Below, piece after piece: positions 26,197 through 35,308 of a stretch of 64,000 nt of DNA. The notes beneath the pieces were generated by a model, which worked only from the letters and a program-made list of their open reading frames with translations, was not told the origin of the DNA and did no database searches. The stretch comes from Extensimonas vulgaris (GTDB taxonomy: Bacteria; Pseudomonadota; Gammaproteobacteria; Burkholderiales; Burkholderiaceae_C), in the NCBI RefSeq assembly GCF_003337425.1, contig NZ_QPJU01000001.1:248001-312000 (forward strand), in the 5' to 3' direction. Every line of letters begins with the position of its first letter. Positions within the stretch are counted from its first letter, which is position 1. The position numbers and the translations under genes are program-made.

Positions 26197-28164
26197 ATGA
26201 ATTCTAACAAACAACCGTTTGCCTGGGTGCCGACGCCGGAGGACATCGCTTCTGCTCGGCTAACTGCCTTCATTCACAAAACCGGCATGCCGGACTTCGA
26301 CACGCTGGCCGCGCGCGCCGACGCCGACCCAGCCTGGCTGATGCAGCAGGTGTTCGAGTTTTGCGACTTTCGCTTTTACAAGCCCTACACGCAAATGCTC
26401 GACATGTCGCGCGGCATAGAGTGGGCGCGCTGGTGCGTGGGTGGCACGACCAACGTGGTGCTCAACTGCCTCGACCGCCACCGCGGCACGCCCGTGTGGA
26501 ACCAGGTCTATCTCGAATGGGAGGGCGAAGACCCGCAGCAGCGCCGCACGCTGACCTATGCCCAGTTCGACGCCGAGGTCTGCCGCCTCGCCGCCGCACT
26601 GCAGTCGCTGGGCGTGCAGCGCGGCGACCGCGTCGGCCTGTACATGCCCAACCTGCCCGAGACCTTCATCGCGTTCTTTGCCGTGCTGAAGATCGGCGCA
26701 ATCCTGATGCCGCTGTTTTCGGGCTTCGGACCGCAGCCCATCGTCTCGCGCCTCAACGACGGCCAGGCCAAGGTGGTGTTGACCGTCGATGGCACTTGGC
26801 GCCGCGGCACGCCGGGCCACATGAAGTCCGTGCTCGATGAAGCGCTGGCCGAGGTACCCAGCGTGCAGCATGTGCTGGTGCTGCGCCACTTGGGCGACGC
26901 CATCCCCTGCCCCATGACGCCGGGGCGCGACCATGACTGGGCCAGCCTCGTCGCCCAGCAGCCGAGCGAGCTGCCCACCGCCGAGATGGCTGCCGACGAC
27001 GCCGCCGTCCTGCTCTACACCTCGGGCACCACGGGCAAGCCCAAGGGTTGCGTGTGGACGCACGTGAGCTTCCTCGGCTCCATGGTCACGCGCGACATGC
27101 ACATTTGCGCTGATTTCAAGCCCTCCGACCGCTTCTTTTTCATGAGCGACATGGGCTGGATGGTAGGCGCGATGTGCGCCTGCGTGCCGAGCTATTTCGG
27201 CGGCAGCCTGCTCGTGGCCGAAGGCACGCCCGACTTCCCCGACACAGGCCGCTTCTGGCGCCTGGTGCAAGACCACAAGGTCACCTACCTTGGTGTTGCA
27301 CCCACGCTGATCCGCAGCCTCATGCGCTATGGCGACGAAGAGGTCGAGCGCTATGACCTGTCTTCGCTGCGCGTGACCTGCTCGGGCGGCGAGGCCTGGA
27401 CGGAAGCGCCCTGGCGCTGGTTTTTCGACCACGTCTGCAAAAAGCGCCTGCCCATCATGAACATCGTGGGCGGCACCGAAGTGGGCGGCTGCAACTTCAC
27501 CGGCACCATGATCCACCCGATGCGCCCCGGCTCTTTCGGTGCACGCGGCCTAGGTGCGGGCGTGGACATCGTCGACGAAAGCGGCAAGCCCGTGCCGCGC
27601 GGCCAAGTGGGCGAGCTCATTTTGCGCAATCCCAACATCGGCTTCACCAAGAGCCTGTGGAACGACGACGAACGCTACCTCGACAGCTACTGGCGCATCA
27701 TCCCCGGCGTCTGGGTGCACGGTGACTTTGCCATGCAGGACGAAGACGGGCTTTACTACATCCTCGGGCGCAGCGACGACACCATCAAAATCTCGGGCAA
27801 GCGCACAGGTCCGTCGGAAATCGAAACCCTGCTGACCCAAACGGGCAAGGTGTCCGAGGTTGCGGTCGTGGGCGTACCTGACGAAATCAAAGGCTCGGCC
27901 ATCGTCTGCGTGTGCGTGCCCATGCCGGGCGTGCAGCCCGATGCAGCGCTCGAAGCCGAGCTTTCGCAAGCGGTGGTGCATGGCATGGGTGCCTCGTACC
28001 GGCCCAAGCAAATCGTCTTCGTGCACGATCTGCCCAAGACGCGCAACATGAAAATCATGCGCCGCGTGGTGCGCGCCGTCTACAAGGGCGAAAGCCCGGG
28101 CGACCTGTCTTCGCTCGTCAACCCCGAGAGCGTGGCGGAACTGCAGAGCAAAGTCGGCCCATAA
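26197..28164 (+). CDS. acetyl/acetoacetyl-CoA synthetase-like AMP-forming ligase
   Basis: A 655-residue ligase with the acetyl-CoA-synthetase architecture: about 110 N-terminal residues ahead of the adenylation domain, P-loop LLYTSGTTGKPKG, A5 IVGGTEVGG, hinge GRSDDTIKISGKR and catalytic lysine in KTRNMKIMRR. The length and the N-terminal domain set it apart from the 530-590-residue ligases around it and suggest a short acyl or beta-keto acid substrate. It is the only plus-strand gene in the 20.3-44.5 kb block and ends at a bidirectional terminator. Confidence 0.85.
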   Translation: MNSNKQPFAWVPTPEDIASARLTAFIHKTGMPDFDTLAARADADPAWLMQQVFEFCDFRFYKPYTQMLDMSRGIEWARWCVGGTTNVVLNCLDRHRGTPVWNQVYLEWEGEDPQQRRTLTYAQFDAEVCRLAAALQSLGVQRGDRVGLYMPNLPETFIAFFAVLKIGAILMPLFSGFGPQPIVSRLNDGQAKVVLTVDGTWRRGTPGHMKSVLDEALAEVPSVQHVLVLRHLGDAIPCPMTPGRDHDWASLVAQQPSELPTAEMAADDAAVLLYTSGTTGKPKGCVWTHVSFLGSMVTRDMHICADFKPSDRFFFMSDMGWMVGAMCACVPSYFGGSLLVAEGTPDFPDTGRFWRLVQDHKVTYLGVAPTLIRSLMRYGDEEVERYDLSSLRVTCSGGEAWTEAPWRWFFDHVCKKRLPIMNIVGGTEVGGCNFTGTMIHPMRPGSFGARGLGAGVDIVDESGKPVPRGQVGELILRNPNIGFTKSLWNDDERYLDSYWRIIPGVWVHGDFAMQDEDGLYYILGRSDDTIKISGKRTGPSEIETLLTQTGKVSEVAVVGVPDEIKGSAIVCVCVPMPGVQPDAALEAELSQAVVHGMGASYRPKQIVFVHDLPKTRNMKIMRRVVRAVYKGESPGDLSSLVNPESVAELQSKVGP

Positions 28165-28183
28165 GCGGCATCGCCCGCAAAAC

Positions 28184-28218
28184 AAAAGCCTGCGATGAAA
28201 CGCAGGCTTTTGGTTTTT
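28184..28218 (+). terminator. bidirectional intrinsic terminator
   Basis: AAAAGCCTGCG / CGCAGGCTTTT forms an 11-base stem with loop ATGAAA, followed by GGTTTTT; the A-rich left side gives a T run on the other strand. It lies between two convergent ligase genes. Just beyond it, CCGCTGCGG (28221-28229) and CCGCAGCGG (28251-28259) form a second, longer-loop hairpin that competes with a GGCCCGC/GCGGGCC pairing. Confidence 0.85.
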
Positions 28219-28271
28219 GACCGCTGCGGCCCGCCACTGGGATGCGATTGCCGCAGCGGGCCGGAGTGTTT

Positions 28272-30041
28272 TCAGCGCCGCTGTGCGCTGGGTGTGGCGT
28301 TACCCCCTAAGCCGAAATGCTCTATGGCGATCTTGCGCAGCATGAATTTCTGGATCTTGCCCGAGGCCGTCATGGGGAATTCTTCGACGAACATCCAGTA
28401 TTTGGGCACCTTGAAGCGCGCCACGCGCTCTTGCACGAAGGCCGTGAGCTCTTCTTCGCTGCTGGTTTTCCCGCTCTTGAATTGCACGAAAGCCGCGCCG
28501 ACCTCGCCCATGCGCTCGTCGGGCACGCCGCAGATATAGACCTGGTTGATGGCCTCGTGCTGGCCAATGACTTCTTCGACCTCCTTGGGCGCGACCTGCT
28601 CGCCGCCGATTTTGTATAAATCCTTGGCCCGGCCCGTGATTTCGAAATAACCGTCCTCGCGGCGGCGGAAGATGTCGCCCGTGCGCAGCCAGCCGTCCTT
28701 GTCGATGGCGTCGCCGGTTTCCATGGGCTTTTTGTAGTAGCCGCGCGTGACGATGTTGCCGCGCACGGCGAGTTCGCCTTCGTGCACGTCGGGCGGCAGG
28801 TCTTCCTTGGTCGAAGGGTCTATGAGCTTGAACTGCGCCTGCAGGCCGCCGAACTCTTCCACGCCGGAGGCGCCACCGGGCTTTTCTTTGCCCACTGCCG
28901 TGCTGATGAGTTCGAGCGGCGCGCCAAACGGCGTGTACATGGCCGCGCCGGCGACTTCGGTCATGCCCCACGCGGTGAACAGCTCCTTGATGCCCAATTC
29001 GCGCTGCAGCGCCTCCCAGACCCACAGCGGTGTCGGCGCAGCCGCATTGATCATGGCGCGCAGGCTGCTGAGGTCGTATTTTTTGAGGTCAGGATGGTTG
29101 AGCAGCGCGACGGCAATGGTCGGCACGCTGGCGATGCGCGTCGCCCTGCTGGCTTCGAGCAAGGCCAAAAACTTGCCAGGGTCGAACAAGGCCTGCGGGA
29201 TATACGCGCCACCGACGAACAGCACCGACAAAAAGCCGATCTTGTAGCCAAAAATATGGTGCAGCGGCAATGGGCTCGCGAGACGCTCTGCGTCGTCATA
29301 GCACTCGCTCCAGGCTGTGCCGTAGGCGCTGCGCATGAGCATGTCGTGCGTCAGCATCACGCCTTTGGGGCTGCCCGTGGTGCCCGAGGTGTAGCAGATC
29401 AGCGTCACCTCATCGGGGTAGCGCGAGGCCTTTTGGCGCTCGGCCAGCGCTTCGTCCGAAACCCCATCGCCCAGGCGCAGAAAACTTTCCCAGTCCAAAG
29501 CGCCGCCGTAGCGCGCGCCAGACGGCGACTGCACGACCACGTGGCGCAGGCGCGGAAAGGATTCGGCACGCCAACTGCCCGGCGCGCCCTGCATCTCGGG
29601 CAGCATGTGCTGGAGCTTTTCGATGTAGTGCCGGTCTTCGCAATGGTCCATCGCAATCAGGCACACGCTGTCGGATTGCTTGACCTGGTAGGCCAGATCG
29701 ACCGCACCCATGCGTTCGTTGAGCGGCACGCTGACGCAACCGATCTTGGCCACCGCAAGCTGCAAAAAAGCGAGCTCGGGCACCGTCGGGAAAAGCATGG
29801 CCACGTGCTCGCGCCGCTGCACGCCGAGCACCATCAGGCTTTTCGCGAGCCGATCGGCAATCTGGCGCGACTCGGCATAGGTGTAGATTTTTTCAGGCGT
29901 GTAGATGTGTTCGCGCTCGGCATATTGCGCAGCCAGGCGGTCGAACCAATCGCCCATGGTCAGGCGCTGCCAGACTGGGACGCGCTGCGCCAGCGCGGCA
30001 CGTCTTTGCGCTGCGATGTCGGCAGCGGTGGATGCTTGCAT
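28272..30041 (-). CDS. AMP-forming acyl-CoA ligase (pair C, member 1)
   Basis: A 589-residue ANL-family ligase: P-loop CYTSGTTGSPKG, A5 AWGMTEVAG, hinge GRAKDLYKIGGEQ, catalytic lysine in MTASGKIQKF. AAGGAG precedes the ATG. It is a close paralogue of the gene at 31815-33578; residues covering NERMGAVDLAYQV to GGALDWE are almost identical, while the stretch after the P-loop differs (SPLPLHHIFGYK here against SPLPLHHMFIYV), so acyl specificity probably differs. It is separated from the next ligase upstream by a 36-bp palindrome. Substrate unknown. Confidence 0.9.
   Translation of the reverse strand: MQASTAADIAAQRRAALAQRVPVWQRLTMGDWFDRLAAQYAEREHIYTPEKIYTYAESRQIADRLAKSLMVLGVQRREHVAMLFPTVPELAFLQLAVAKIGCVSVPLNERMGAVDLAYQVKQSDSVCLIAMDHCEDRHYIEKLQHMLPEMQGAPGSWRAESFPRLRHVVVQSPSGARYGGALDWESFLRLGDGVSDEALAERQKASRYPDEVTLICYTSGTTGSPKGVMLTHDMLMRSAYGTAWSECYDDAERLASPLPLHHIFGYKIGFLSVLFVGGAYIPQALFDPGKFLALLEASRATRIASVPTIAVALLNHPDLKKYDLSSLRAMINAAAPTPLWVWEALQRELGIKELFTAWGMTEVAGAAMYTPFGAPLELISTAVGKEKPGGASGVEEFGGLQAQFKLIDPSTKEDLPPDVHEGELAVRGNIVTRGYYKKPMETGDAIDKDGWLRTGDIFRRREDGYFEITGRAKDLYKIGGEQVAPKEVEEVIGQHEAINQVYICGVPDERMGEVGAAFVQFKSGKTSSEEELTAFVQERVARFKVPKYWMFVEEFPMTASGKIQKFMLRKIAIEHFGLGGNATPSAQRR
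29521..29606 (-). repeat. 86-bp block identical to 33058-33143
   Basis: Eighty-six consecutive bases inside this ligase gene match 33058-33143 in its paralogue exactly, synonymous positions included, while adjoining sequence carries many differences. This is the pattern expected of a gene-conversion tract. Confidence 0.8.
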
Positions 30042-30077
30042 GGAGTGGCTCCTTTGCGAAAAAAACTTCTCTTTTAA

Positions 30078-30113
30078 TAGCTGCTAGCGCTTGATACATA
30101 AGGGCTAGAGGCC
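30078..30113. repeat. 36-bp palindromic intergenic repeat, copy 1
   Basis: It starts TAGCTGCTAGCGCTT and ends GGGCTAGAGGCC. The stem is CTAGCGCTT against AAGGGCTAG around GATACAT. It matches copy 2 (37365-37400) at 34 of 36 positions. It lies between two minus-strand ligase genes, so as RNA it would be an intercistronic hairpin. Such repeats are recurrent in Comamonadaceae intergenic DNA. Confidence 0.85.
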
Positions 30114-30147
30114 AATTTTGCTTATAAAAACGGGGCAGCGGCGCCGC

Positions 30148-31755
30148 CTAACGGTTGAAATACGACGCGAAGTCTTTGCGCACCTGGTTTTTTTGGATCT
30201 TGCCCGTGGCCGTCTTGGGCATGGCATCGACGACGACGACCGCCTTGGGGCATTTGAAGGGGCTGAGCTTTTGTTTGACCTTGGCCAGCAATTCGTCGGG
30301 GTCTATGGTCTCGCCGGGGCGCACGGTGACCACGGCGGTCACGGCCTCGCCCCAGCGCTCGTGCGGCAGGCCCACGACCACGACCTCGGCGAGCTTGGGC
30401 TCGACGGCGTAGAGCGCTTTTTCGACCTCGATCGAGGCGACGTTCTCGCCGCCGGACTTGATCACGTCCTTGTGGCGGTCTTCGAACCAGAGCATGCCGT
30501 CCGCGCCAAAGTGCCCCACGTCGCCCGAATGGAACCAGCCATGGCGAAAGGCTTCGCGCGTGGCTTTCTCGTCGTGCAGGTATTCGGTCAGCAGGTGCGG
30601 ACTGCGATAGACGATCTCGCCCGACTGCTCGCGCGGCAGCAGGTTGCCGGCATCGTCCATGATGCCGATCTGCACGTTGATGCCGGCCGTGCCGATGGCG
30701 CCCGGATGCGAGAGCTGGTGCTCGGGGCGAAAGCAGGTCGAGGCCGGGCTCATTTCGGTCTGGCCGAACATCAGCGAGAGCTCGCAGCCGAACACGTCTA
30801 TGAGGCGGCGCAGGTCGTCGTCGGGCATGGGCGCCATCGCGTACACGGCGCGCCGCAGGCTGGAGACTTTGCGCGGCTTGCGCTCCTGCTCTTCGAGCAG
30901 CGCGCGGAACATCATCGGCAGGCCGAAGAACATGGTGATCTGCTCGGCCTCTATCAGGTCGAGCAGCACCACGGGGTCGAAGGCTTCGAGGATGTAGAGC
31001 GTGGCGTTCGAGGCGATCGCGGGCGTGCAAAAGGCGTTGAGCTGCGCCGTGTGGAACATGGGCATCATGGCCACGACCTTGTCTTTGGCCTTGAGCTCGG
31101 TGTCGATGATGACGCCCAGCGTCTCCAGGTAGATCGCCAGGTGGCTGCCGACCACGCCCTTGGGCGCCGAAGTGGTGCCGCTGGTGTAGAGGTAGGACAG
31201 TGGCGCGCGGTCTTGCACCAGCACTTCGGGATCGGTCTGCGCGCGCCCCGCGCCGAGCTGCGCCAGCGACTGCGCCTGCACGCGCTGCGGCAGCGCGATG
31301 TCGGCGGGCGCGGGGCCTTCGATGACGATCAGGTCGCGGATCGCCGGCAGGTCGCCAAGCACCAGCGCCAATTCACCGAGCCAGCGCTGCTGCGCCACCA
31401 CGCCGCGCACCTGCGCGTGGCCGAGCACGTAGCTGAGCTCGCCCTGACGCCAGAACAAATTCAGCGGCGTGCAGACCACGCCGATCTTGGCGCAGGCGTA
31501 GTAGGTGACGAGGAACTCCATGCAGTTGCCCGACATCAGCGCGAGCGCGTCGCCCTGGCGGTAGCCGAGCGCGAGCAGGCCGTGCGCCGTGCGGTTGACC
31601 CATTGGTTGAACTCTTCGTAGCTGATGCGGCGCGCGCCTTCGACCAGGGCGGTCTTGTGCGGGTCGCGCGCAGCGCTGCGCGTGAGCATGTCGCCGACGT
31701 TGACGCGCTGCGCGAGGTTGAGTTGCAGGGCAAAGTCTGCGGTGGGTGCATTCAT
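30148..31755 (-). CDS. AMP-forming acyl-CoA ligase
   Basis: A 535-residue ANL-family ligase: P-loop LYTSGTTSAPKG, A5 FGQTEMSPAS, hinge region WFEDRHKDVIKSGGENVAS, catalytic lysine in TATGKIQKN. CAGGAGACAACC precedes the ATG. It lies between the two members of a different paralogous ligase pair. Its closest relatives in the window by motif style (IKSGGEN) are the mosaic pair at 104 and 44735, but it is clearly divergent from both. Substrate unknown. Confidence 0.9.
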   Translation of the reverse strand: MNAPTADFALQLNLAQRVNVGDMLTRSAARDPHKTALVEGARRISYEEFNQWVNRTAHGLLALGYRQGDALALMSGNCMEFLVTYYACAKIGVVCTPLNLFWRQGELSYVLGHAQVRGVVAQQRWLGELALVLGDLPAIRDLIVIEGPAPADIALPQRVQAQSLAQLGAGRAQTDPEVLVQDRAPLSYLYTSGTTSAPKGVVGSHLAIYLETLGVIIDTELKAKDKVVAMMPMFHTAQLNAFCTPAIASNATLYILEAFDPVVLLDLIEAEQITMFFGLPMMFRALLEEQERKPRKVSSLRRAVYAMAPMPDDDLRRLIDVFGCELSLMFGQTEMSPASTCFRPEHQLSHPGAIGTAGINVQIGIMDDAGNLLPREQSGEIVYRSPHLLTEYLHDEKATREAFRHGWFHSGDVGHFGADGMLWFEDRHKDVIKSGGENVASIEVEKALYAVEPKLAEVVVVGLPHERWGEAVTAVVTVRPGETIDPDELLAKVKQKLSPFKCPKAVVVVDAMPKTATGKIQKNQVRKDFASYFNR

Positions 31756-31814
31756 GGTGGGTTGTCTCCTGAAGGGTTTTGCTGGTGTGACGCCCGTGTG
31801 GCGTCACGACTGCG

Positions 31815-33578
31815 CTATCGCGACGTCGTGTGGTTGCGGATTTCGTGCAGGCCGAACTTTTCCGAGGCGAGCTGGCGCAGGAGGAATTTCTGCACCTTGC
31901 CCGAGGCCGTCATGGGGAAGTCCTCGACGAACACCCAATACTTCGGAATCTTGAAGCGCGCCACGCGCGTCTGCACGAAGGTGGTGAGCTCTTCTTCGGT
32001 GCAGCTGCGCCCGGCCTTGAACTGCACGAAGGCCGCGCCGACCTCGCCCATGCGCTCGTCGGGCACGCCGCAGATATAGACCTGGTTGACGGCCTCGTGC
32101 TGGCCTATCATTTCTTCGATTTCTTTGGGCGCGACCAGCTCGCCGCCGATTTTGTACAAGTCTTTGGCCCGGCCGGTGATGAGGTAGTAGCCGTCGCTGC
32201 GGCGGGCAAACACGTCGCCCGTGCGCAGCCAGCCGTCCTTGTCTATGGCCTCGCCGGTCTCTATGGGTTTTTTGTAGTAGCCGCGCGTGACGATGTTGCC
32301 GCGCACGGCGAGCTCGCCCTCCGGGGCGTCGGGCGGCAGGTCTTCCTTGGTCGAAGGGTCTATGAGCTTGCATTCGACCAGGTTGCCGCCAAACTCCTCC
32401 AGTCCCGCGACGCCGCCCGGCTTTTCGAGGCCCACGGTGTTGGTGATGACTTCGAGCGAGGCGCCAAACGGCGTGTACATGGCAGCGGCCGAGGTCTCGG
32501 TCATGCCCCAGCCGGTCACCATTTCGGTGATGCCCATGTCGCGCTGCAAAGCCTCCCAGACCCACAGCGGCGTGGCCGCGGCGGCGTTTTTCATGGCGCG
32601 CAGGCAGAGCTTGCGCTGGGGCAGATCGGGATGATTGAGCAGCGCCACCGCAATCGTCGGCACGCTCTCGATGCGCGTGGCCCGGCTTTGCTCCAAGAGT
32701 TGCAAAAAAGCCCCGGCGTCGAACAAGGCCTGCGGAATGTAGGTGCCGCCAACGAACAGCAAGGCCAGAAAACCCTCCACGTAAATGAACATGTGGTGCA
32801 AGGGCAATGGGCTTGCGATGCGCTCGCCCTCGATGAGGCCCTGGCTGTAGGCTGCGCTGTAGGCGCTGCGCATGAGCATGTCGTGCGTGACCATCACGCC
32901 CTTGGGGCTGCCCGTGGTGCCTGAGGTGTAGCAGATCAGCGCCACTTCGTCGGGGTAGCGCGAGGCTTCCTGACGCGAGCGCAGCGCCTCGTCGGAAACA
33001 CCATCGCCCAGGCGCAAAAACGCCTCCCAATCGAGCGCTCCGCCGTAGCGCGCGCCCGACGGCGACTGCACGACCACGTGGCGCAGGCGCGGAAAGGATT
33101 CGGCACGCCAACTGCCCGGCGCGCCCTGCATCTCGGGCAGCATCTGCTGGATTTTGTCGATGTAGTGCCGGTCTTCGCAGTGGTCCATCGCAATCAGGCA
33201 CACGCTGTCGGACTGGCGCACCTGGTAGGCCAGATCGACGGCCCCCATGCGCTCGTTGAGCGGCACGCACACGCAGCCGATCTTGGCCACGGCGAGCTGC
33301 AAAAACGCGAGCTCGGGCACCGTGGGAAAGAGCATGGCCACGTGGTCGCGCCGCTGCACGCCCAGCGCCATCAGGCTCTTCGCAAGGCGATCGACGATCT
33401 GGCGCGACTCGGCGTAGCTGTAGCTTCTCTCGGGCGTATAGATGTGCTCGCGCTCGGCGAATTCGGCCGCGAGGCGGTCGAACCAGTCACCTATGGAGAG
33501 GCGCGTCCATTGCGGAATGCGCCGCGCAAGGGCGGCGCGGCGTTGTTCGAGGCTGGGCGCGGTTTGCGCTGGGTTCAT
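31815..33578 (-). CDS. AMP-forming acyl-CoA ligase (pair C, member 2)
   Basis: A 587-residue ANL-family ligase, paralogue of the gene at 28272-30041, with P-loop CYTSGTTGSPKG, A5 GWGMTETSA, hinge GRAKDLYKIGGEL and catalytic lysine in MTASGKVQKF. The ATG at 33578 is preferred because GGAGA lies seven bases upstream, inside what would otherwise be coding sequence of an ATG four codons earlier. Identity with its paralogue is concentrated in patches, including an 86-base exact match. It precedes another ligase gene by 59 bases in the same direction. Confidence 0.9.
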   Translation of the reverse strand: MNPAQTAPSLEQRRAALARRIPQWTRLSIGDWFDRLAAEFAEREHIYTPERSYSYAESRQIVDRLAKSLMALGVQRRDHVAMLFPTVPELAFLQLAVAKIGCVCVPLNERMGAVDLAYQVRQSDSVCLIAMDHCEDRHYIDKIQQMLPEMQGAPGSWRAESFPRLRHVVVQSPSGARYGGALDWEAFLRLGDGVSDEALRSRQEASRYPDEVALICYTSGTTGSPKGVMVTHDMLMRSAYSAAYSQGLIEGERIASPLPLHHMFIYVEGFLALLFVGGTYIPQALFDAGAFLQLLEQSRATRIESVPTIAVALLNHPDLPQRKLCLRAMKNAAAATPLWVWEALQRDMGITEMVTGWGMTETSAAAMYTPFGASLEVITNTVGLEKPGGVAGLEEFGGNLVECKLIDPSTKEDLPPDAPEGELAVRGNIVTRGYYKKPIETGEAIDKDGWLRTGDVFARRSDGYYLITGRAKDLYKIGGELVAPKEIEEMIGQHEAVNQVYICGVPDERMGEVGAAFVQFKAGRSCTEEELTTFVQTRVARFKIPKYWVFVEDFPMTASGKVQKFLLRQLASEKFGLHEIRNHTTSR

Positions 33579-33614
33579 TTGTGTCTCCATTCGTTGTGGT
33601 GCGGCACCCGGCCT

Positions 33615-34403
33615 TTAGCGGCCTTTCCAGACAGGTTTGCGCTTTTCCGCAAAGGCGCGCGGGCCTTCCTGTGCGTCTTCGCTCGCGTACGCCGCGCGGT
33701 AGATGTTGTGCGCGAGCGCCATGCCGGCCTCGCAGCCCGCGCTCATGGCCGTGAGGATGGCCTCTTTGCCCGCCATGACCGACAGCGGCGCGTTGTCGCG
33801 GATGCGCTCGGCCAGCTGTTGCGCGCGTGCGCGCACGGCGTCGGGCGTGTCTTCGAGGTAGTTGATGAAGCGCAGTTCATGGAAAGGCTCGATCGGGTAG
33901 AGCTCGCCCGTCAGCACCATTTCCATGAGCAGCGGCTGCGGCAGCATCCACAGCAGTGGAATCGCCCAGGGGCTGCCGCGCCCGGCGATGCGCGTTTCGG
34001 TGATGCCCACCTGCGTGCCCTTGAGGCCCACGCGCAGGTCGGAGTTCAAACTCAGCATCATGCCGCCCGCGATCAAATGCCCCGTCATCGCCGCGATGAT
34101 GGGCTTGGCCACGCGGCGCTGGCGGCTGTGGAACGGGTCTTTCATCTTGGTGAGGATGTCCACGCCCTCCTCTTTCTTCACGCGCGCGGCTTCGCGCAGG
34201 TCCAGCCCCGCGCAGAAGGTGCCGCAGTCGGACGAAGTGAGTATGGCCACGCGCACGTCCTTGTCGGCGTCGACGGCGTCCCAGCACTCATAGAGCCGAT
34301 TCGCGGCGGCGGGCGAGAGCGCGTTGCGCATCTCGGGACGGTTGATCTTCACGGTGGCAATGCCATCGCGCACTTCGTACAGCACGGAATCTGCGTCGCT
34401 CAT
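33615..34403 (-). CDS. enoyl-CoA hydratase/isomerase family protein (crotonase 1)
   Basis: A 262-residue crotonase-fold protein. The oxyanion-hole segments are FCAGLDLR (residues 63-70) and HLIAGGMM (109-116). Of the two canonical hydratase glutamates, the first position is methionine (M116) and only the second is kept (E136 in ITETR). It may therefore be an isomerase, a hydrolase or a hydratase of altered mechanism. The start MSDADSV was chosen over a frame extension of 62 codons that overlaps the upstream crotonase. It ends 36 bases before the ligase at 33578. Confidence 0.87.
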   Translation of the reverse strand: MSDADSVLYEVRDGIATVKINRPEMRNALSPAAANRLYECWDAVDADKDVRVAILTSSDCGTFCAGLDLREAARVKKEEGVDILTKMKDPFHSRQRRVAKPIIAAMTGHLIAGGMMLSLNSDLRVGLKGTQVGITETRIAGRGSPWAIPLLWMLPQPLLMEMVLTGELYPIEPFHELRFINYLEDTPDAVRARAQQLAERIRDNAPLSVMAGKEAILTAMSAGCEAGMALAHNIYRAAYASEDAQEGPRAFAEKRKPVWKGR

Positions 34404-34471
34404 GGGTTTCTTTCTTGCAAGGGAATGGGAAGTCGTTGAATGGGAAGAAAAGTAGCCGAAGCCGGGTGGAC

Positions 34472-35266
34472 TCAGGCGCGCGTGACTTTCCACGCCGGGG
34501 CGCGCTTTTCGAGGAAGGCAGCGATGCCTTCGCGCGCCTCGGGCGTTTCCCAGGCGTCGGCGAGGCAGTTCGCGGTGTAGTCCATGCACTCCACGGGTGG
34601 GCGTCCAACCACGTCATTGAACAGGCGCTTGGTACGCGCGATCGCGCTTGCGGGCAGGCTCCGCACGAGTGCGAGCTCTTCTTCGATGACGCGGTCGAGC
34701 TCCTCGGGCGGCACCACGCGATCGAGCAGGCCCACGCGCTCGGCCTGCACCGCGTCGATGAACTGCGCCGTGAGGCCGTAGCGGCGCGCCTTCGCAAGGC
34801 CCAGGCGACGCACGACGTAAGGCCCGATGTTCGCGGGCGCCAGGCCCAGCCGCGCCTCGGTGAGCGAAAAGCGCGCCGTGGTCGCACCCACGGCCACATC
34901 GCAAATGCAGGTCAGGCCAAAGCCGCCGCCCGTCGCCGGGCCGTTGATGCGCCCGATCACGACCTTGGGCAGGTTGTCGAACTCGTAAAACAGGTCAGCG
35001 AGTGGACGCGAGTCGGCGATGCGCTGTGCGCGGCTCTGACTCAGCACGGTCTTCATCCAGTTGAGGTCGCCGCCCGCGCAGAAGGTCTTGCCCTCGCCCG
35101 TGAGCACCAGCGCACGCACCTGCTCTTTTTGCGCCACCACCTGCAGGGCGTGGCGCAGCTCGGCCACGACGTCCAGGCTCAGCGCGTTTTGCATGTCGGG
35201 GCGTGCGAGCGTCAGGCGCGCGACGGCGTCGCCCTCAAAGGTGAGTTTGATCGATTGGTAGTGCAT
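34472..35266 (-). CDS. enoyl-CoA hydratase family protein (crotonase 2, LiuC/AtuE-like context)
   Basis: A 264-residue crotonase. The first canonical glutamate is replaced by G117 in TGGGFGL; the second is E137 in SLTEARLGLAPANIGPYV, the pattern seen in 3-methylglutaconyl-CoA and isohexenylglutaconyl-CoA hydratases. Directly upstream lie both subunits of a methylcrotonyl/geranyl-CoA-type carboxylase, whose product such a hydratase would take. GAGGAGACAAGCC precedes the ATG. Substrate assignment rests on context. Confidence 0.87.
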   Translation of the reverse strand: MHYQSIKLTFEGDAVARLTLARPDMQNALSLDVVAELRHALQVVAQKEQVRALVLTGEGKTFCAGGDLNWMKTVLSQSRAQRIADSRPLADLFYEFDNLPKVVIGRINGPATGGGFGLTCICDVAVGATTARFSLTEARLGLAPANIGPYVVRRLGLAKARRYGLTAQFIDAVQAERVGLLDRVVPPEELDRVIEEELALVRSLPASAIARTKRLFNDVVGRPPVECMDYTANCLADAWETPEAREGIAAFLEKRAPAWKVTRA

Positions 35267-35308
35267 GGCTTGTCTCCTCGGTGGTTTTGTTCTATCGGCG
35301 GGGCTCGC

